Assembly (NCBI GenBank): GCA_001606155.1
Contig: LODT01000039.1
Span: 124,001 to 188,000 of the forward strand
Reading direction: 5' to 3'
Length of the DNA stretch: 64,000 bases
DNA from: Tieghemostelium lacteum
Taxonomy: Eukaryota > Evosea > Eumycetozoa > Dictyosteliales > Raperosteliaceae
The position numbers and the translations under genes were made by a program. The notes beneath the pieces were generated by a model. It made no database searches and was not told the origin of the DNA. It worked only from the letters and a program-made list of their open reading frames with translations. Numbering within the stretch: position 1 is the stretch's first letter; each line of letters opens with the position of its first letter. Shown here in pieces: positions 10,602-20,789 of the stretch.

Positions 10602-11213
10602 TGGAAAGTTAAAAAAGTACCTTTTAAGAAAATCAATAAATTTGCAATCACAGTTGATAATGTATTTACAGAACAAGAATGTAAAGAATGGATAGATTTA
10701 ACTGAAAAGACTGGTTATGAAGCTGCACTTTTAAATATAGGTGGTGGTAAACAAATTTTAGCATTAGATGTCAGAAATAATGAAAGATGTATCATTGATA
10801 ATGAAGAGATGGCAGATAAACTGTGGCAGCGTATTAAACAATTTGTACCTGATGAATTCAATTTAGCCAGAAAGTATAGTTTAAATGAACGTTTAAGATT
10901 TTTAAGATATGGTCCTGGTCAGGAATTTAAAACACATATGGACGGTCAATATCAGAGAGAAAGAGGTCCTAGAGTTGGTGATAGATCTTATGTAACTGTA
11001 CAATTATATTTAAATGAAGGTATGAAAGGTGGTGAAACTACCTTCTTTGAAACTTATGCAGATTGTGATAATAATAATGGTATTCCTGTCATTCCAAAAA
11101 TGGGTTCAGTTTTAATTTTTCAACATGATATCTTACATGAAGGTTCTATACTAAAAAAAGGTATTAAATATGTAATGAGAACTGATGTTATGTATACTCA
11201 GAAAAAGGATTAA
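10602..11213 (+). CDS. 2-oxoglutarate/Fe(II) oxygenase, prolyl-4-hydroxylase type; start unresolved
   Basis: The frame is open from 10602 to the TAA at 11211-11213. The fold is of the prolyl 4-hydroxylase type: NVFTEQECKEWIDL at the start, then the iron ligands H and D in THMDGQ (codons 10935 and 10941), LYLNEGMKGGETTF, and the distal His in DILHEGS with a basic residue for 2-oxoglutarate in the following strand (IKYVMRTD). The first in-frame ATG (10809) would remove about 69 conserved-looking residues. An ATG at 10601 sits one base out of frame next to A runs, so either a one-base indel or an unseen upstream exon must supply the start. Known relatives hydroxylate proline or other residues; the substrate here is unknown. 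Confidence 0.75.
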   Translation, partial: WKVKKVPFKKINKFAITVDNVFTEQECKEWIDLTEKTGYEAALLNIGGGKQILALDVRNNERCIIDNEEMADKLWQRIKQFVPDEFNLARKYSLNERLRFLRYGPGQEFKTHMDGQYQRERGPRVGDRSYVTVQLYLNEGMKGGETTFFETYADCDNNNGIPVIPKMGSVLIFQHDILHEGSILKKGIKYVMRTDVMYTQKKD

Positions 11214-11260
11214 ATTATCTATAATGTAAATCAGTAATAATAAACTAAATTTATTTTAAT

Positions 11261-13210
11261 TTATTTTAAAATTGTAATTGGTACGATATCATTATCTTCA
11301 TCTTCCTTTTCTGCAAAAATGGTTTCAGGTTTACATTTTTGTTCACAAGTTTTCATTTCAGTTCTTAGACATCCCGAACAAGTATCTTGGCATAGGTAAC
11401 CATTGGATGTGGTTTCCAAACATTTACCAGTTGATGTACACCAACCACAGTTTGGTTGACGACTGCATGTTCTACATTCTGTAAAATCTACACATTCTTT
11501 AGTTGAGAATGGACATTGTTGTGGAGATGTTCTTAGACATCCACTACAGACATCTAAATTAGTATCACAAATGTATCCGTTACCGGTAACATCCAAACAT
11601 GAGTTGGTAGAAGTGCACCAACCACAACGTGGATTACTACTACATTCTCTACAACTAGTTTGATTGGCACAGAAAGTGTCACCAAATGGAGCTTGTAATG
11701 GATCTGTAACTAAACATCCAAAACATTGCTCAGGAGCACAAATATATCCGTTACTAGTTACATCAGTACATGAGTTGGAACTTGTACACCAACCACAAAG
11801 TGGTTGACTTGAACACTCTCTTGGATATTTGTATTGTTGGCATGATGATACTGCAGCTGGACATTGTAAAGGATCAGTTCTAAGACACCCTTGACATTGA
11901 TTAGGTTCACAAAGGTACCCATTTGAAGTAGTGTCCATACATGTTTGTGAAGATGTACACCAACCACAACGAGGATTACTACTACACTCTCTACAACTAG
12001 TTTGATTTGAACAAAATGTCTCTAGAATTGGTGCAATTTGTGGATCACCAACTAAACATCCTAAACAAGTCTCTGGTGCACAAATGTATCCGTCACTAGT
12101 TACATCTACACATGTATTACTACTTGTACAGAATGCACATTGAGGATTACTACTACATTCTCTAGGTGTCTTAAAATCTTGACATGTGTTTATACCAGTT
12201 GGGCAACTTGATGGATCAGTTCTAAGACACCCTTGACATTGATTAGGTTCACAAAGGTATCCATCTGAAGTAGTGTCCATACATGTTTGTGAAGATGTAC
12301 ACCAACCACATTGTGGGTTTGTACTACATTCCCTACAATTTGTTTGATTTGCACAAAAGGTATATTCAAAAGGTGCTGATAGTGGATCTGTAATTATACA
12401 TCCTTGACAAGTCTCCGGTGAGCATATATACCCATCACTAGTTACATCAACGCATGTGTCTGAACTAGTACACCAACCACATTGAGGCTGACTTGAACAA
12501 TCTCTAGGACTATGAAAATCAGAACATGAATTTTCTAATGAAGGTACATCTAATGGATCAGTTCTAAGACATCCTACACAATTTTGTGAACTATCACATA
12601 GGTATCCATTGGATGTTGTATCCATACAGGTTTTTGAAGATGTACACCAACCACATTGTGGATTACTAGTGCAGTTTCTAGGTGATGTAAAATCAGCACA
12701 TTTATATTGTTCAGTTGGACAACTTAGTGGACTACTAATTACACATCCTGCACATTCAATATCACTACATAGATAGCCATTCGATGTAACTGACATGCAT
12801 GTTTCAGTGCTTGTACACCAACCACATTGAGGTGATCCTGATGAACATTCTCTACAACTTTTGTAGGTGTCACATGATGATTCTCCATTTGATGGACATG
12901 TGTGTGGGTCGCTCCACATACATCCATTGCACATTGAGGTATTAGAAGCAAATATACAACCTACATCACCAAATGTTGTATTGGTACAATAGTTACAATT
13001 TTCAATACTTGTGCATACATCACAATCTGAAATTGCAAAACAATCTACATCTCCAAAAAATGTTTCAAAATATTCTGTTTCTTCTAAAAATAGATTTATG
13101 TCTCCATCTTCTTCTTTTAATAAAATATTATTATTATTGCTTATAGCAGTAGTTTGATAAACTAAATTAAATAATAATATTAAAAGTATAAATTTTATAG
13201 TTAATTTCAT
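11261..13210 (-). CDS. Secreted protein of ten Cys-rich PSI-like modules
   Basis: A 649-residue intronless protein with a signal peptide (MKLTIKFILLILLFNLVYQT). After an acidic stretch come one degenerate and nine regular modules of about 57 residues. Each has the pattern CxxCSxxPxCGWCTSxxxCxDxTSxGYxC...CxGCLxTDP...C, with about eight Cys per module, close to PSI/plexin-type repeats. The modules alternate between two subtypes, so the true duplicated unit is a pair. The C-terminus is short and acidic. It is probably a cell-surface or matrix protein held by disulphides; no membrane anchor is visible at the C-terminus. Function unknown. Confidence 0.88.
   Translation of the reverse strand: MKLTIKFILLILLFNLVYQTTAISNNNNILLKEEDGDINLFLEETEYFETFFGDVDCFAISDCDVCTSIENCNYCTNTTFGDVGCIFASNTSMCNGCMWSDPHTCPSNGESSCDTYKSCRECSSGSPQCGWCTSTETCMSVTSNGYLCSDIECAGCVISSPLSCPTEQYKCADFTSPRNCTSNPQCGWCTSSKTCMDTTSNGYLCDSSQNCVGCLRTDPLDVPSLENSCSDFHSPRDCSSQPQCGWCTSSDTCVDVTSDGYICSPETCQGCIITDPLSAPFEYTFCANQTNCRECSTNPQCGWCTSSQTCMDTTSDGYLCEPNQCQGCLRTDPSSCPTGINTCQDFKTPRECSSNPQCAFCTSSNTCVDVTSDGYICAPETCLGCLVGDPQIAPILETFCSNQTSCRECSSNPRCGWCTSSQTCMDTTSNGYLCEPNQCQGCLRTDPLQCPAAVSSCQQYKYPRECSSQPLCGWCTSSNSCTDVTSNGYICAPEQCFGCLVTDPLQAPFGDTFCANQTSCRECSSNPRCGWCTSTNSCLDVTGNGYICDTNLDVCSGCLRTSPQQCPFSTKECVDFTECRTCSRQPNCGWCTSTGKCLETTSNGYLCQDTCSGCLRTEMKTCEQKCKPETIFAEKEDEDNDIVPITILK
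11320..13030 (-). repeat. Tandem coding repeat, ~171-bp module, 342-bp paired unit
   Basis: Within the Cys-rich gene the module recurs ten times. The A-B pair recurs with a measured spacing of 342 bp: GGATCAGTTCTAAGACACCC begins at 11871 and again at 12213, with long stretches around it that are nearly identical at the DNA level. This indicates recent duplication of two-module units on top of older module duplication. Confidence 0.85.
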
Positions 13211-13456
13211 TATGATTTAATGAAGAGTCTTTCCACTTGAAAGTAAAAGATTTTTTTATTCTTAATTGAAAATTAATTTTTCTATCAAAAAAATATCTGT
13301 AAACTTGGTTATGAGAATATTATTCAAAATTTTAGAACTTGTACTTAGATATTTATGATTTAATGAATAAGTATCCAAGATTATCAAGATTGGTTGATGA
13401 CTTGACTAAACCTTTTAGTAAACTTCATTTTGAAATTTCAACTTTTTTTTTTACTC

Positions 13457-13899
13457 TTACTCTTTCATTTCATCATTTTTACTGATGCCTGTAATATTGG
13501 TGTATTTTGAAAATAACTCTAGCTTCTTTAATTTTTCAATTAACTGACTATTTTTATTGAAAATGTTAGGTTTCTTCTACATATTGTTCTGTTTTTGTTA
13601 GATAGAGATACAAACCTTTTCTTTTCTAAAATATCTTTGTATGATTGTAATAGTTGTTCTTGTTCATCTAGGGATCTATTGATACCTGGTAATGAATTTA
13701 AAATTTTAAAACACTTTATAGTTTTATCATTGTATGCCGATTGTGCCCTAGATAGATCTAATTCCTCATCTTTAAAACGTGATATAATATCTACTGCCAT
13801 TTGAAATAACTGAAACTCTTGAAGTATATCATCGATATTTGGTGAAGGTTGTTCAGTAACAGCATTATTTACTGGTAATGATGTGGTTGGTGAGTTCAT
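13457..13899 (-). CDS. Small coiled-coil protein, possible Mediator subunit 9
   Basis: Two exons on the minus strand, 13899-13616 and 13547-13457, around a 68-bp phase-2 intron; 124 residues. After a low-complexity start come two helices, IDDILQEFQLFQMAVDIIS and then LPGINRSLDEQEQLLQSYKD, continued after splicing as ILEKKSQLIEKLKKLELF. The order (helix, Leu-Pro-Gly-Ile turn, then a Gln/Glu-rich coiled coil ending in KK..LI.K) is reminiscent of Mediator MED9. This is a weak match on a short protein and could be another coiled-coil subunit. The splice is well supported: reading through the donor leads soon to a stop, while splicing continues the coiled coil. Confidence 0.5.
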
Positions 13900-14445
13900 T
13901 TATCATCAACCAAAATGCAAAATAAAAAAAATTAAAAAATTTACATTTTATATTAAAAAGAAGTTAAAAAGAGTAAATGATATAGTATCTGGTACAAAGT
14001 TTAGATCTTGATTAGGGTATTTAAATTTAATAATTAATCGTAGGTTATTGTCACTATATAAGTTAACAAATTCAATGAAGCAAATCAAACCTAAAGATCA
14101 TCACAAATAAACGAAAATCACAAAAAATCTATTAAACACTATTTTCTTTTTCATAATTACAATCATGAATAATTTATATAAAGTTTTTTATAATGGCCAC
14201 TTTGCTGTTGTAATTAATAGTGTAAATTTAAAGTTAAAATGGGTGAAAAATAACTCAAACTCTTGGTCAGTAAAAGGAGAGTCGAAGCGAAATGTTTTTG
14301 ACCTAAATTGATAAAAATTATTGGCATATGCAGAAACACAGATCAAAGATGTGCTCCATAAATCTTCATGAATTCTTTTCCCAATTTTGAGAATTAGAGA
14401 AAGAATAGACTTCGAAGGTTTACCAAATCAACATATCGATTTATA

Positions 14446-14609
14446 TTTTACTGTGAATATAGATTCCTTATTAATAATAATTTAAATAAAATAAATTTTA
14501 TACCTTAATTAAATTCGACTAAAATTAATATATCTACCATTTATCCATATATTATCAAATATTTGTAACAATTTTGTTATTATTGACACTATCTATATTC
14601 ACAGTAAAA
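14446..14609. repeat. Inverted repeat A (19-bp perfect arms)
   Basis: The arms are 14446-14464 and 14591-14609: TTTTACTGTGAATATAGAT and its exact reverse complement. They enclose 126 bp of very AT-rich sequence. The right arm ends two bases before the left arm of inverted repeat B, so the two form adjacent hairpins. Confidence 0.85.
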
Positions 14610-14610
14610 A

Positions 14611-14706
14611 GTTAAGTTGAGTTCAATTTTGTATAGGAAATTATTGCAAAGAACCCTTCGTCTAATATAATTAATGATTCCTATACAAAATTGAACTCAA
14701 CTTAAC
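14611..14706. repeat. Inverted repeat B (29-bp perfect arms)
   Basis: The arms are 14611-14639 and 14678-14706, exact reverse complements of 29 bp (core AGTTGAGTTCAATTTTGTAT), around a 38-bp spacer. An arm this long without mismatch in mixed sequence is not expected by chance. It could be a recent foldback element, a MITE-like remnant or a structured RNA. Confidence 0.88.
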
Positions 14707-14991
14707 TTAGATACCAAAATTCCAGTTAAATTGTATCGATACTTTGAAACTGGAAACGGAGATGAGGTATTTGAATTACTTGTAATACGTTTATTTTCCA
14801 AAATTTGTTTCAAATCCAAATAAGATTTCAACAAATTTTATCAAGAACAATGAAACAGTAGACCTCCAAATTGATTGATATTGATATTTCAAAAGAAAAA
14901 TTTGATTTATACCAAGAAAAAATGCAAAAACGAAATAATAAAAAAAAATTTTTCATAACGTTTCATATTCCATTTGGCTTAATTAATTATA

Positions 14992-17900
14992 ATGATGTTG
15001 CTGTTCCCAGAGCCTGTCCAGTTGAAGCCTCAGTCGCTGGAGGACATAGTTAAAAGATATTTACAATTAAATAATGGAGGAGAATATAAATATATAGAAA
15101 ACTTTTATCAAGAGTTTTGTCATTGGATTGAAAGAGATGATACAGATTTAGAGGATCCAGTTATATATGAATTATGCAAATCAGTGTATAGATATCTATT
15201 GCAATCAAATGACCATTTACTCTATGATCAGACTGTAGATGAGTGGATAAAGCAATTATCAGTTGTAAATTATACACTATGCAGTAAAGACGAAAAGAAG
15301 ATTTTAATATTATTAGATCAAAAAGTACCTGAATATTTATATTATAATTTCTCTAGAGATGTATTTCTGGAGAGAATATTTCAGAGTCCTAACCAATTGG
15401 TCATTGGTAATATTATGAAATCTATTATAAATGAAGGTTTATTTTATAAGATTTTAAAAATGAAAATAAGAAAGAATGTAAATCCATTATCATTGCCCAG
15501 TAAATTCATTTTAAATGTAAATTTTAAATCCACTCCGGTACAATTCGAAATACAATTATATTTATATTTATTTTTCAATTTCATATAGCTGAGTAATATT
15601 ATAGGTAGAGATAACTTAGATTCATTTTTAGAAAAAGAATTTAAAGATAATATTTCATTGGTGGTAATTAATATACTAAAACAGGTATATTCCAGTGAAG
15701 AAATGTTCTATAGACCAGACCCTGAGTCAACCTCTACTCCGAAGGTAAAACTAGATAAAGAGTTTATTGTGTCTCTAATCTCACTGGTTTTATCAGAAAA
15801 CTTGGAAAACTCTAATATAGAAGAACATGATATGGTTATCCGATTTCTATGTTTATACTCCATTTCAAGTCTCTCGAAGATAAATATTGAGGAATTAAAA
15901 CCCAATTATTTTAAATTACTTCCTCATATTTATAAATATAACCAAATACAAAAAGTGTATGGACACTATAAGGAATCACCATCTCCACAAAACGCTGCAT
16001 CACCAAAAAAGAAATACTATTATATCTTACATTTTTATAAATTTTATTTTGGCCAAGAAATGGTAGAGAGTAATGCACTAAAATTCTTTTTAGATTGGAC
16101 AACTCAGATTCTAACTGGTGGTATAAATGATAATAATAATTTTACTGGTATCGGTGCTTTGTATGCTATTGGTTTGGAATCCACAGAAATTAGGGAAAAT
16201 ATACAGTTGATCTATCAACGTCTAATTGATATTATAAAACTGTCAAAGAAAACAGAACCACTACAACCAGTATACATTTGTTTGACTAAATTGATTGATC
16301 AACAAAAGAACCTATTGATCAATATGGCAGATTCCCTATTATCATTTCTATTAAAAAGAACTAAAGTACTATTGTCCACTGATGAAGAAGTGATGGATAC
16401 ATCAGAACATCCATTCTTTGAACTTCTGATAATGGTATGCATAAACTGTGAATCTGTAACTTTGGATAGATTTGACCAACTCTTTGAAAATCTTTTTGAT
16501 AAGAATTGGAATAATAGAATCAAAAGTCTCCAAAGAATTATACTATCTATAGACCCACAGCATCTCCATCAATTAGAGGGATACGAAACTTACTCTAAGA
16601 AACTATATAAAGCTATGAAATATAATTTAAAGCTTGAAAAGAGTGGGACTCTATCATATTTAGAATGCTATCTACACCTCAACCCATTACCAGAGAATAT
16701 AGAGAGTATTACAAATAGACTTCTAAACTTTGCAATGTTAAAAGTATATTTTAATTCAGCGGAGGATATACCTCCTCTAATGAGAGTACATGAATCAATA
16801 ACACCATTTTTACAGCTTTACAACAATAATTCTAACTCTCCATACCATAAGTATGCAACATTCATTGACAAGGTCATTAATATTGGTATTGGTTTAATCA
16901 AGTTATCTACAACAGCACCCAACAGAAAAAAACCATATAAATATCTGTTGGAGTTTATCAAAACTCCAGTGGATATACAGTACTTTTTAGTAAAAAAGTT
17001 ACATTACAGACGAATAGAAAACATCCCAACCATATTGAAGATTTACAAACACTATATTTTAATGGGATATAGTGATATTGTCAAAGAGTCCATAGAGGGT
17101 TTAAACGATCTTCATGACAAAGTAGTGGTATTAAACAGAATGAAATCTCATTTGAATTTGCAAAATGAAATTTACAAATTGATATTGTTAGAACATAAAT
17201 ATATGTTTAGTGTGTGCACATCAACAATTGTTGATATGATACTCTCAATGTCGGATCCAAAAGCTTTCTATATTGATTTATTGTTAGAGTACCCAAATTC
17301 CATTTCACTCCATAGCATAATAGAGGTACACAAACAAATCATTAAATCACTTTCATTGGATCCTGATAATCTATCCAATCTCCATAGCATATTCATAACA
17401 ACTTGCTCCAAAGTAAAATCTTATCCTTTAGATGATCTTAAATGGTTTGAATATATTATATCACTATCCAAGGATATTCAAGATACTCAACCACTAGAAT
17501 CCCCATTGGTTAAAATATATGAAAATTTCACTTCTAAAACACTTTCAAAATCTCTTTTACAAGGTATAATATTAGAAAATAATTTATATAGTAAATTAGA
17601 TTTTTTAATCAAAATGGATAAAGATCAATTAAATATTATTTCACTACCAGTAAATAATACAATAACCAACTCACCTATAACAACAGTATTCCAACCAACT
17701 ATCATACTATATTTGTTAAATCTAATTTATAGACATTCTATAACATTAACACCATCTGAAGTATTGGAGTATTCACTGGTATCTAAATCATTCTTTTGGG
17801 CATGCACCAAGTTATTTAAAATTCATCCCATTTCCAGAGGAAAATTAAAATACAAGTATGATTATACATCACAATGGTCACTACTGCAAAAAAGTGTATA

Positions 17901-18369
17901 TCAACTGGACTACAACCAATTGTGTTATTTTACATTGGAAAAGAGATTAGAAATATTCTATCAAGCCTCATCGTTATCAATATCCAATGAATTTCTATTC
18001 AAACCAAATAGGGACTTGGTAAATCTCTATCATCTTTCAATAACAGTAAAAATAGAATGGTTATTCTCAGACTACTATCTAGGTGCGATTCATCATCTTC
18101 TAAATAATTGTTTTAAATTACAATCATTTAAAATGGAAATTCGGGACCCCAGTGATCCACATCTCATTAAATACCATAGTAAAAGTTATAAAACCAATCT
18201 CAACACTTTAACTCCTATTATTGAATCCATCCTAAAACAAAACAAATCATTAACATTATTAACAATTAAAACATTAAATAGATATGATTACGATAGTTAT
18301 AAGGATACTTTAGATTTATTATTATCAACATATAAATCTTCAAAATTAGAAATAAAATTTAACCAATAA
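14992..18369 (+). CDS. Large helical-repeat protein, function unknown
   Basis: Two exons, 14992-15516 and 15589-18369, with a 72-bp phase-0 intron (donor GTAAAT, acceptor ATATAG); about 1,101 residues. The start is one of two tandem ATGs (MMLLFPEPVQLKP). The body is almost entirely alpha-helical, with HEAT-like hydrophobic periodicity and no catalytic motif I can see. Near the C-terminus, TPSEVLEYSLVSKSFFWACTKLF looks like an F-box helix, and the last ~150 residues have an LRR-like rhythm (LLTIKTLNRY). A second in-frame GT at 15538 is a possible alternative donor. I do not recognise the family; a lineage-specific F-box/LRR protein with a long helical scaffold is one reading. Confidence 0.7.
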
Positions 18370-18399
18370 TATAAACCAAGTGCATAATATAACATTATT

Positions 18400-19215
18400 T
18401 TAATTATCTTTAAATATTTGAAAATATATCCATTTTAAAATTTCTCTTGATAATTTGTTTTCAGAACCACCATAAAAATGATCTAGATTTGGTATAATTT
18501 TAAAAGTAATGTCCTCACCTTTCATTTGAGATAATCTCTTTTTGAAAGTTGATGTACTTGTAAAATTATCCTGATCGCCAGTTACAAAAAATTTAGGTTT
18601 CAGTGAATCTAGAGTTGATTGTAAAAGTGGTCCTAACAGCATAAATGTTAATGGTCCAAAAGGATAAGAGATAGCAGTGTATGCTATAACTTCTGGGATT
18701 TCATCAATTACGGAACCAGCTATAACAGAACCATAAGAATAACCAATCATTATGACTCTATTGATTTTGTATCCCATATCTTGCATAGATTGATTAACGA
18801 GATAGGATGCAGCTGCTTTGGTATCTTCTCTCTCATAGGAACCTCTCCAACTTCCAACACCTTCTGAGTTACCCACACCTCTGAAATTTAATGACAATAC
18901 AGGTACTTGTAAATGATAGACTATATATTCAGATACACCCATCACAACATTATTATTTAAATTTCCACCCAACATTGGATGAGGATGTGTAATTACAACT
19001 CCTACATCTTGAAGATTTGTCATTTTAATACCATCATTATCGTCTGTACAAAAATTAGCATTCTTTTCTTTTGGTATAAATGCTAGCAGTCCTTCTAATT
19101 TAAATTCTTTGCCACCACTTTGAACTGGTATCTTTACTTTTCTTAATTCAGCTAAACTTGCTGTTTTATTAAATTTTACAGGTAAAATATTATTATCATT
19201 ATCTTTTAATACCAT
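18400..19215 (-). CDS. Alpha/beta hydrolase (COG2945-like)
   Basis: A 271-residue intronless protein with an alpha/beta-hydrolase core: THPHPMLGGNLNNNVV, then LSLNFRGVGNSEG, the nucleophile elbow GYSYGS, an acidic residue in TGDQDNF and the catalytic-type His in LDHFYGG. The HPHPxxGG and FRGVGxSxG motifs are those of a widespread, mostly bacterial family of small serine hydrolases of unknown substrate. No signal peptide or membrane segment is visible, so a cytosolic location is likely. It is convergent with the large helical-repeat gene, about 30 bp away. Confidence 0.85.
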   Translation of the reverse strand: MVLKDNDNNILPVKFNKTASLAELRKVKIPVQSGGKEFKLEGLLAFIPKEKNANFCTDDNDGIKMTNLQDVGVVITHPHPMLGGNLNNNVVMGVSEYIVYHLQVPVLSLNFRGVGNSEGVGSWRGSYEREDTKAAASYLVNQSMQDMGYKINRVIMIGYSYGSVIAGSVIDEIPEVIAYTAISYPFGPLTFMLLGPLLQSTLDSLKPKFFVTGDQDNFTSTSTFKKRLSQMKGEDITFKIIPNLDHFYGGSENKLSREILKWIYFQIFKDN

Positions 19216-19274
19216 CTCTTAACTCTAAATCCATTTTGAAAAATTAAAAAAAAAAAATTAAATTATTAGATTTA

Positions 19275-20261
19275 TTAAAGATGAATTTGAATGGAACCAT
19301 TATTGATTTCTTCAAATTTAATATTTCTATCATTAAAGCTTTTGTAAACTAATGGTTTAATCTTTGGACCATTTTCATCACTGTGATTTCCAGCACCAAC
19401 AATAATTACAAATGGTTTTCCAGAGTTGGAAGAATCTTTTTTCAATTGTTCGATACGTTCATCCATGAGTTCAAGTGCATCTTTAGCTTTTAGACCATGG
19501 AGGTCAACAGTGAATTTATCAAGATTTTTATTCTTGTCAGCAAAGATCTCACGAGATGCTTTTTTGTTGGTTTCTTCCATTAACTGAGTTTGATGTTTAG
19601 CCTGTTCTCTTAGTTCCTTTGCCAATTCTTTATCACCAGATTCATAGGCTTTATCAGCTTGGTCATTGAGTTCTTGTCTCTTTTTAGCATAGGAATCAAC
19701 TTCATCTTGATACTTTTTATACATTGCACCGGTTCTCTGTGATTCCTTTTCATGTTCTTCTCTCATTTCTTTATATTCTTTATCTTTTTGTTCAGTTGTT
19801 TTATGTTGTGAAACAGTGTTATTTATAATCTCAATAGCACGATTACATTGTTCTTCAGTACCAGTAACCTTAACACCATCACCACCTTCAACACCAACTT
19901 CAACATTAGTAACACCGCTGGTTTCCTTAATTTCCTTTACAGTTGCACCTTTAGTTCCAATGATATATTTATGTAATTCTTTGTGTACTTGTACTGTTTT
20001 ACTTCCATTAAATGGTTCTTTTGATGGTGTACTTGTAGTAGTAGTTGTAGTTGTAGTTTGTTGTTGAGCTTTTGGTTTTTCAGCTGATGTACTAGCAATA
20101 GCTTGTTTATCATGTGGTTTCTCTGCTTGTTGTGGTGGTTGTTGTTGAGTTGCGGATACAGTTGTAGTTGTTGATGCTTTATCAGCATTTACTGGTTGTT
20201 GTTCTGGTTGTTGTTCCTTTGGAACTTTTGATTTTTTTAATTTTCCTGCACAATTACCCAT
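19275..20261 (-). CDS. KH + DUF1771 + Smr domain protein with N-myristoylation signal
   Basis: A 328-residue intronless protein. It begins MGNCAGKLKKSK, a strong N-myristoylation motif with a Cys for palmitoylation and a basic patch. A Gln/Thr-rich linker follows. A KH RNA-binding domain lies at about 85-150 with the GxxG loop IIGTKGATV. A charged helical DUF1771 region (DSYAKKRQELNDQADKAYES) precedes a C-terminal Smr domain with VDLHGLKAKDAL and VIIVGAGNHS. DUF1771-Smr proteins bind or cut RNA, and several act in mRNA surveillance. The lipid anchor suggests a membrane-bound RNA-binding protein; nuclease activity is not shown by the sequence. Confidence 0.9.
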   Translation of the reverse strand: MGNCAGKLKKSKVPKEQQPEQQPVNADKASTTTTVSATQQQPPQQAEKPHDKQAIASTSAEKPKAQQQTTTTTTTTSTPSKEPFNGSKTVQVHKELHKYIIGTKGATVKEIKETSGVTNVEVGVEGGDGVKVTGTEEQCNRAIEIINNTVSQHKTTEQKDKEYKEMREEHEKESQRTGAMYKKYQDEVDSYAKKRQELNDQADKAYESGDKELAKELREQAKHQTQLMEETNKKASREIFADKNKNLDKFTVDLHGLKAKDALELMDERIEQLKKDSSNSGKPFVIIVGAGNHSDENGPKIKPLVYKSFNDRNIKFEEINNGSIQIHL

Positions 20262-20789
20262 TGTATTATTATATTTTCAAGTATATATATATTTGTAGTG
20301 TAATATTATCAAATGATAACAGAATCTGTTGATGAAAATTTTTTATTTTTAAAATAAAATGCAGGTGTTGGTCCAACTGTGTCTTATTATAAAAAAATTT
20401 ATTTGAATTTTTTAGCAGACGTTGAGACTTATTGGTACATGGTTTGCGCAAAATGTAAAATTCAAAACTTTAGGCCCAGGTGTTGTTTTCAGAGATAATG
20501 ATAATGTAATTTTGACACAAAATCTATTAAAATATTTAAACATACGTTGTTGAGACTTATTATTAATTTGATATAACAATTGAAAGATTTTTTTAATTTG
20601 AAACACCAATTAACAATTTTACATACATTATATTTAAAAATATTATTGTTTATTATAGTTATAATATTTTTAAAATGATTGGGATTATTGTTGTTGGGTT
20701 GTTTACTCAAAGTAAAGAGTAGAGGTTGGTATAGTTGTAATAAGTAAAAATAGATAAGGTTATTATTATTATTGTTGTTGTTGTTATTG
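20262..20789. other. Intergenic region between two minus-strand genes
   Basis: AT-rich sequence between the KH-Smr start and the RING gene stop. A short segment GTTGAGACTTATT occurs twice (about 20423 and 20548), and AGGTGTTG recurs near 20364 and 20478, which hints at an old local duplication. I found no gene; reading frames here are low-complexity. Confidence 0.4.

Larger units (their letters stand above)
14165..14870 (+). pseudogene. Decayed coding fragments, possibly of an ankyrin-like family gene
   Basis: Several short pieces read like protein but do not connect. An ATG at 14165 opens MNNLYKVFYNG and then stops after about 47 codons; it resembles the start MNNLYNQVFSNS of the ankyrin-like gene at 37055. 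Further pieces include RIDFEGLPNQHIDLYF (about 14403-14450) and KLYRYFETGNGDEVFELL (about 14730-14785), all on the plus strand and split by stops. Two inverted repeats sit between the last two pieces. I infer an old member of a multigene family interrupted by an insertion, but an intergenic coincidence is not excluded. Confidence 0.35.

Noticed and set aside
11758-12951. Second-frame reading frames inside the Cys-rich gene
   Set aside because: They are His/Val/Cys-rich shadows created by the repeated codons of the real gene.
11320-13030. Regular repeats as a CRISPR-like array
   Set aside because: They are in-frame coding modules of a secreted Cys-rich protein with no unique spacers.
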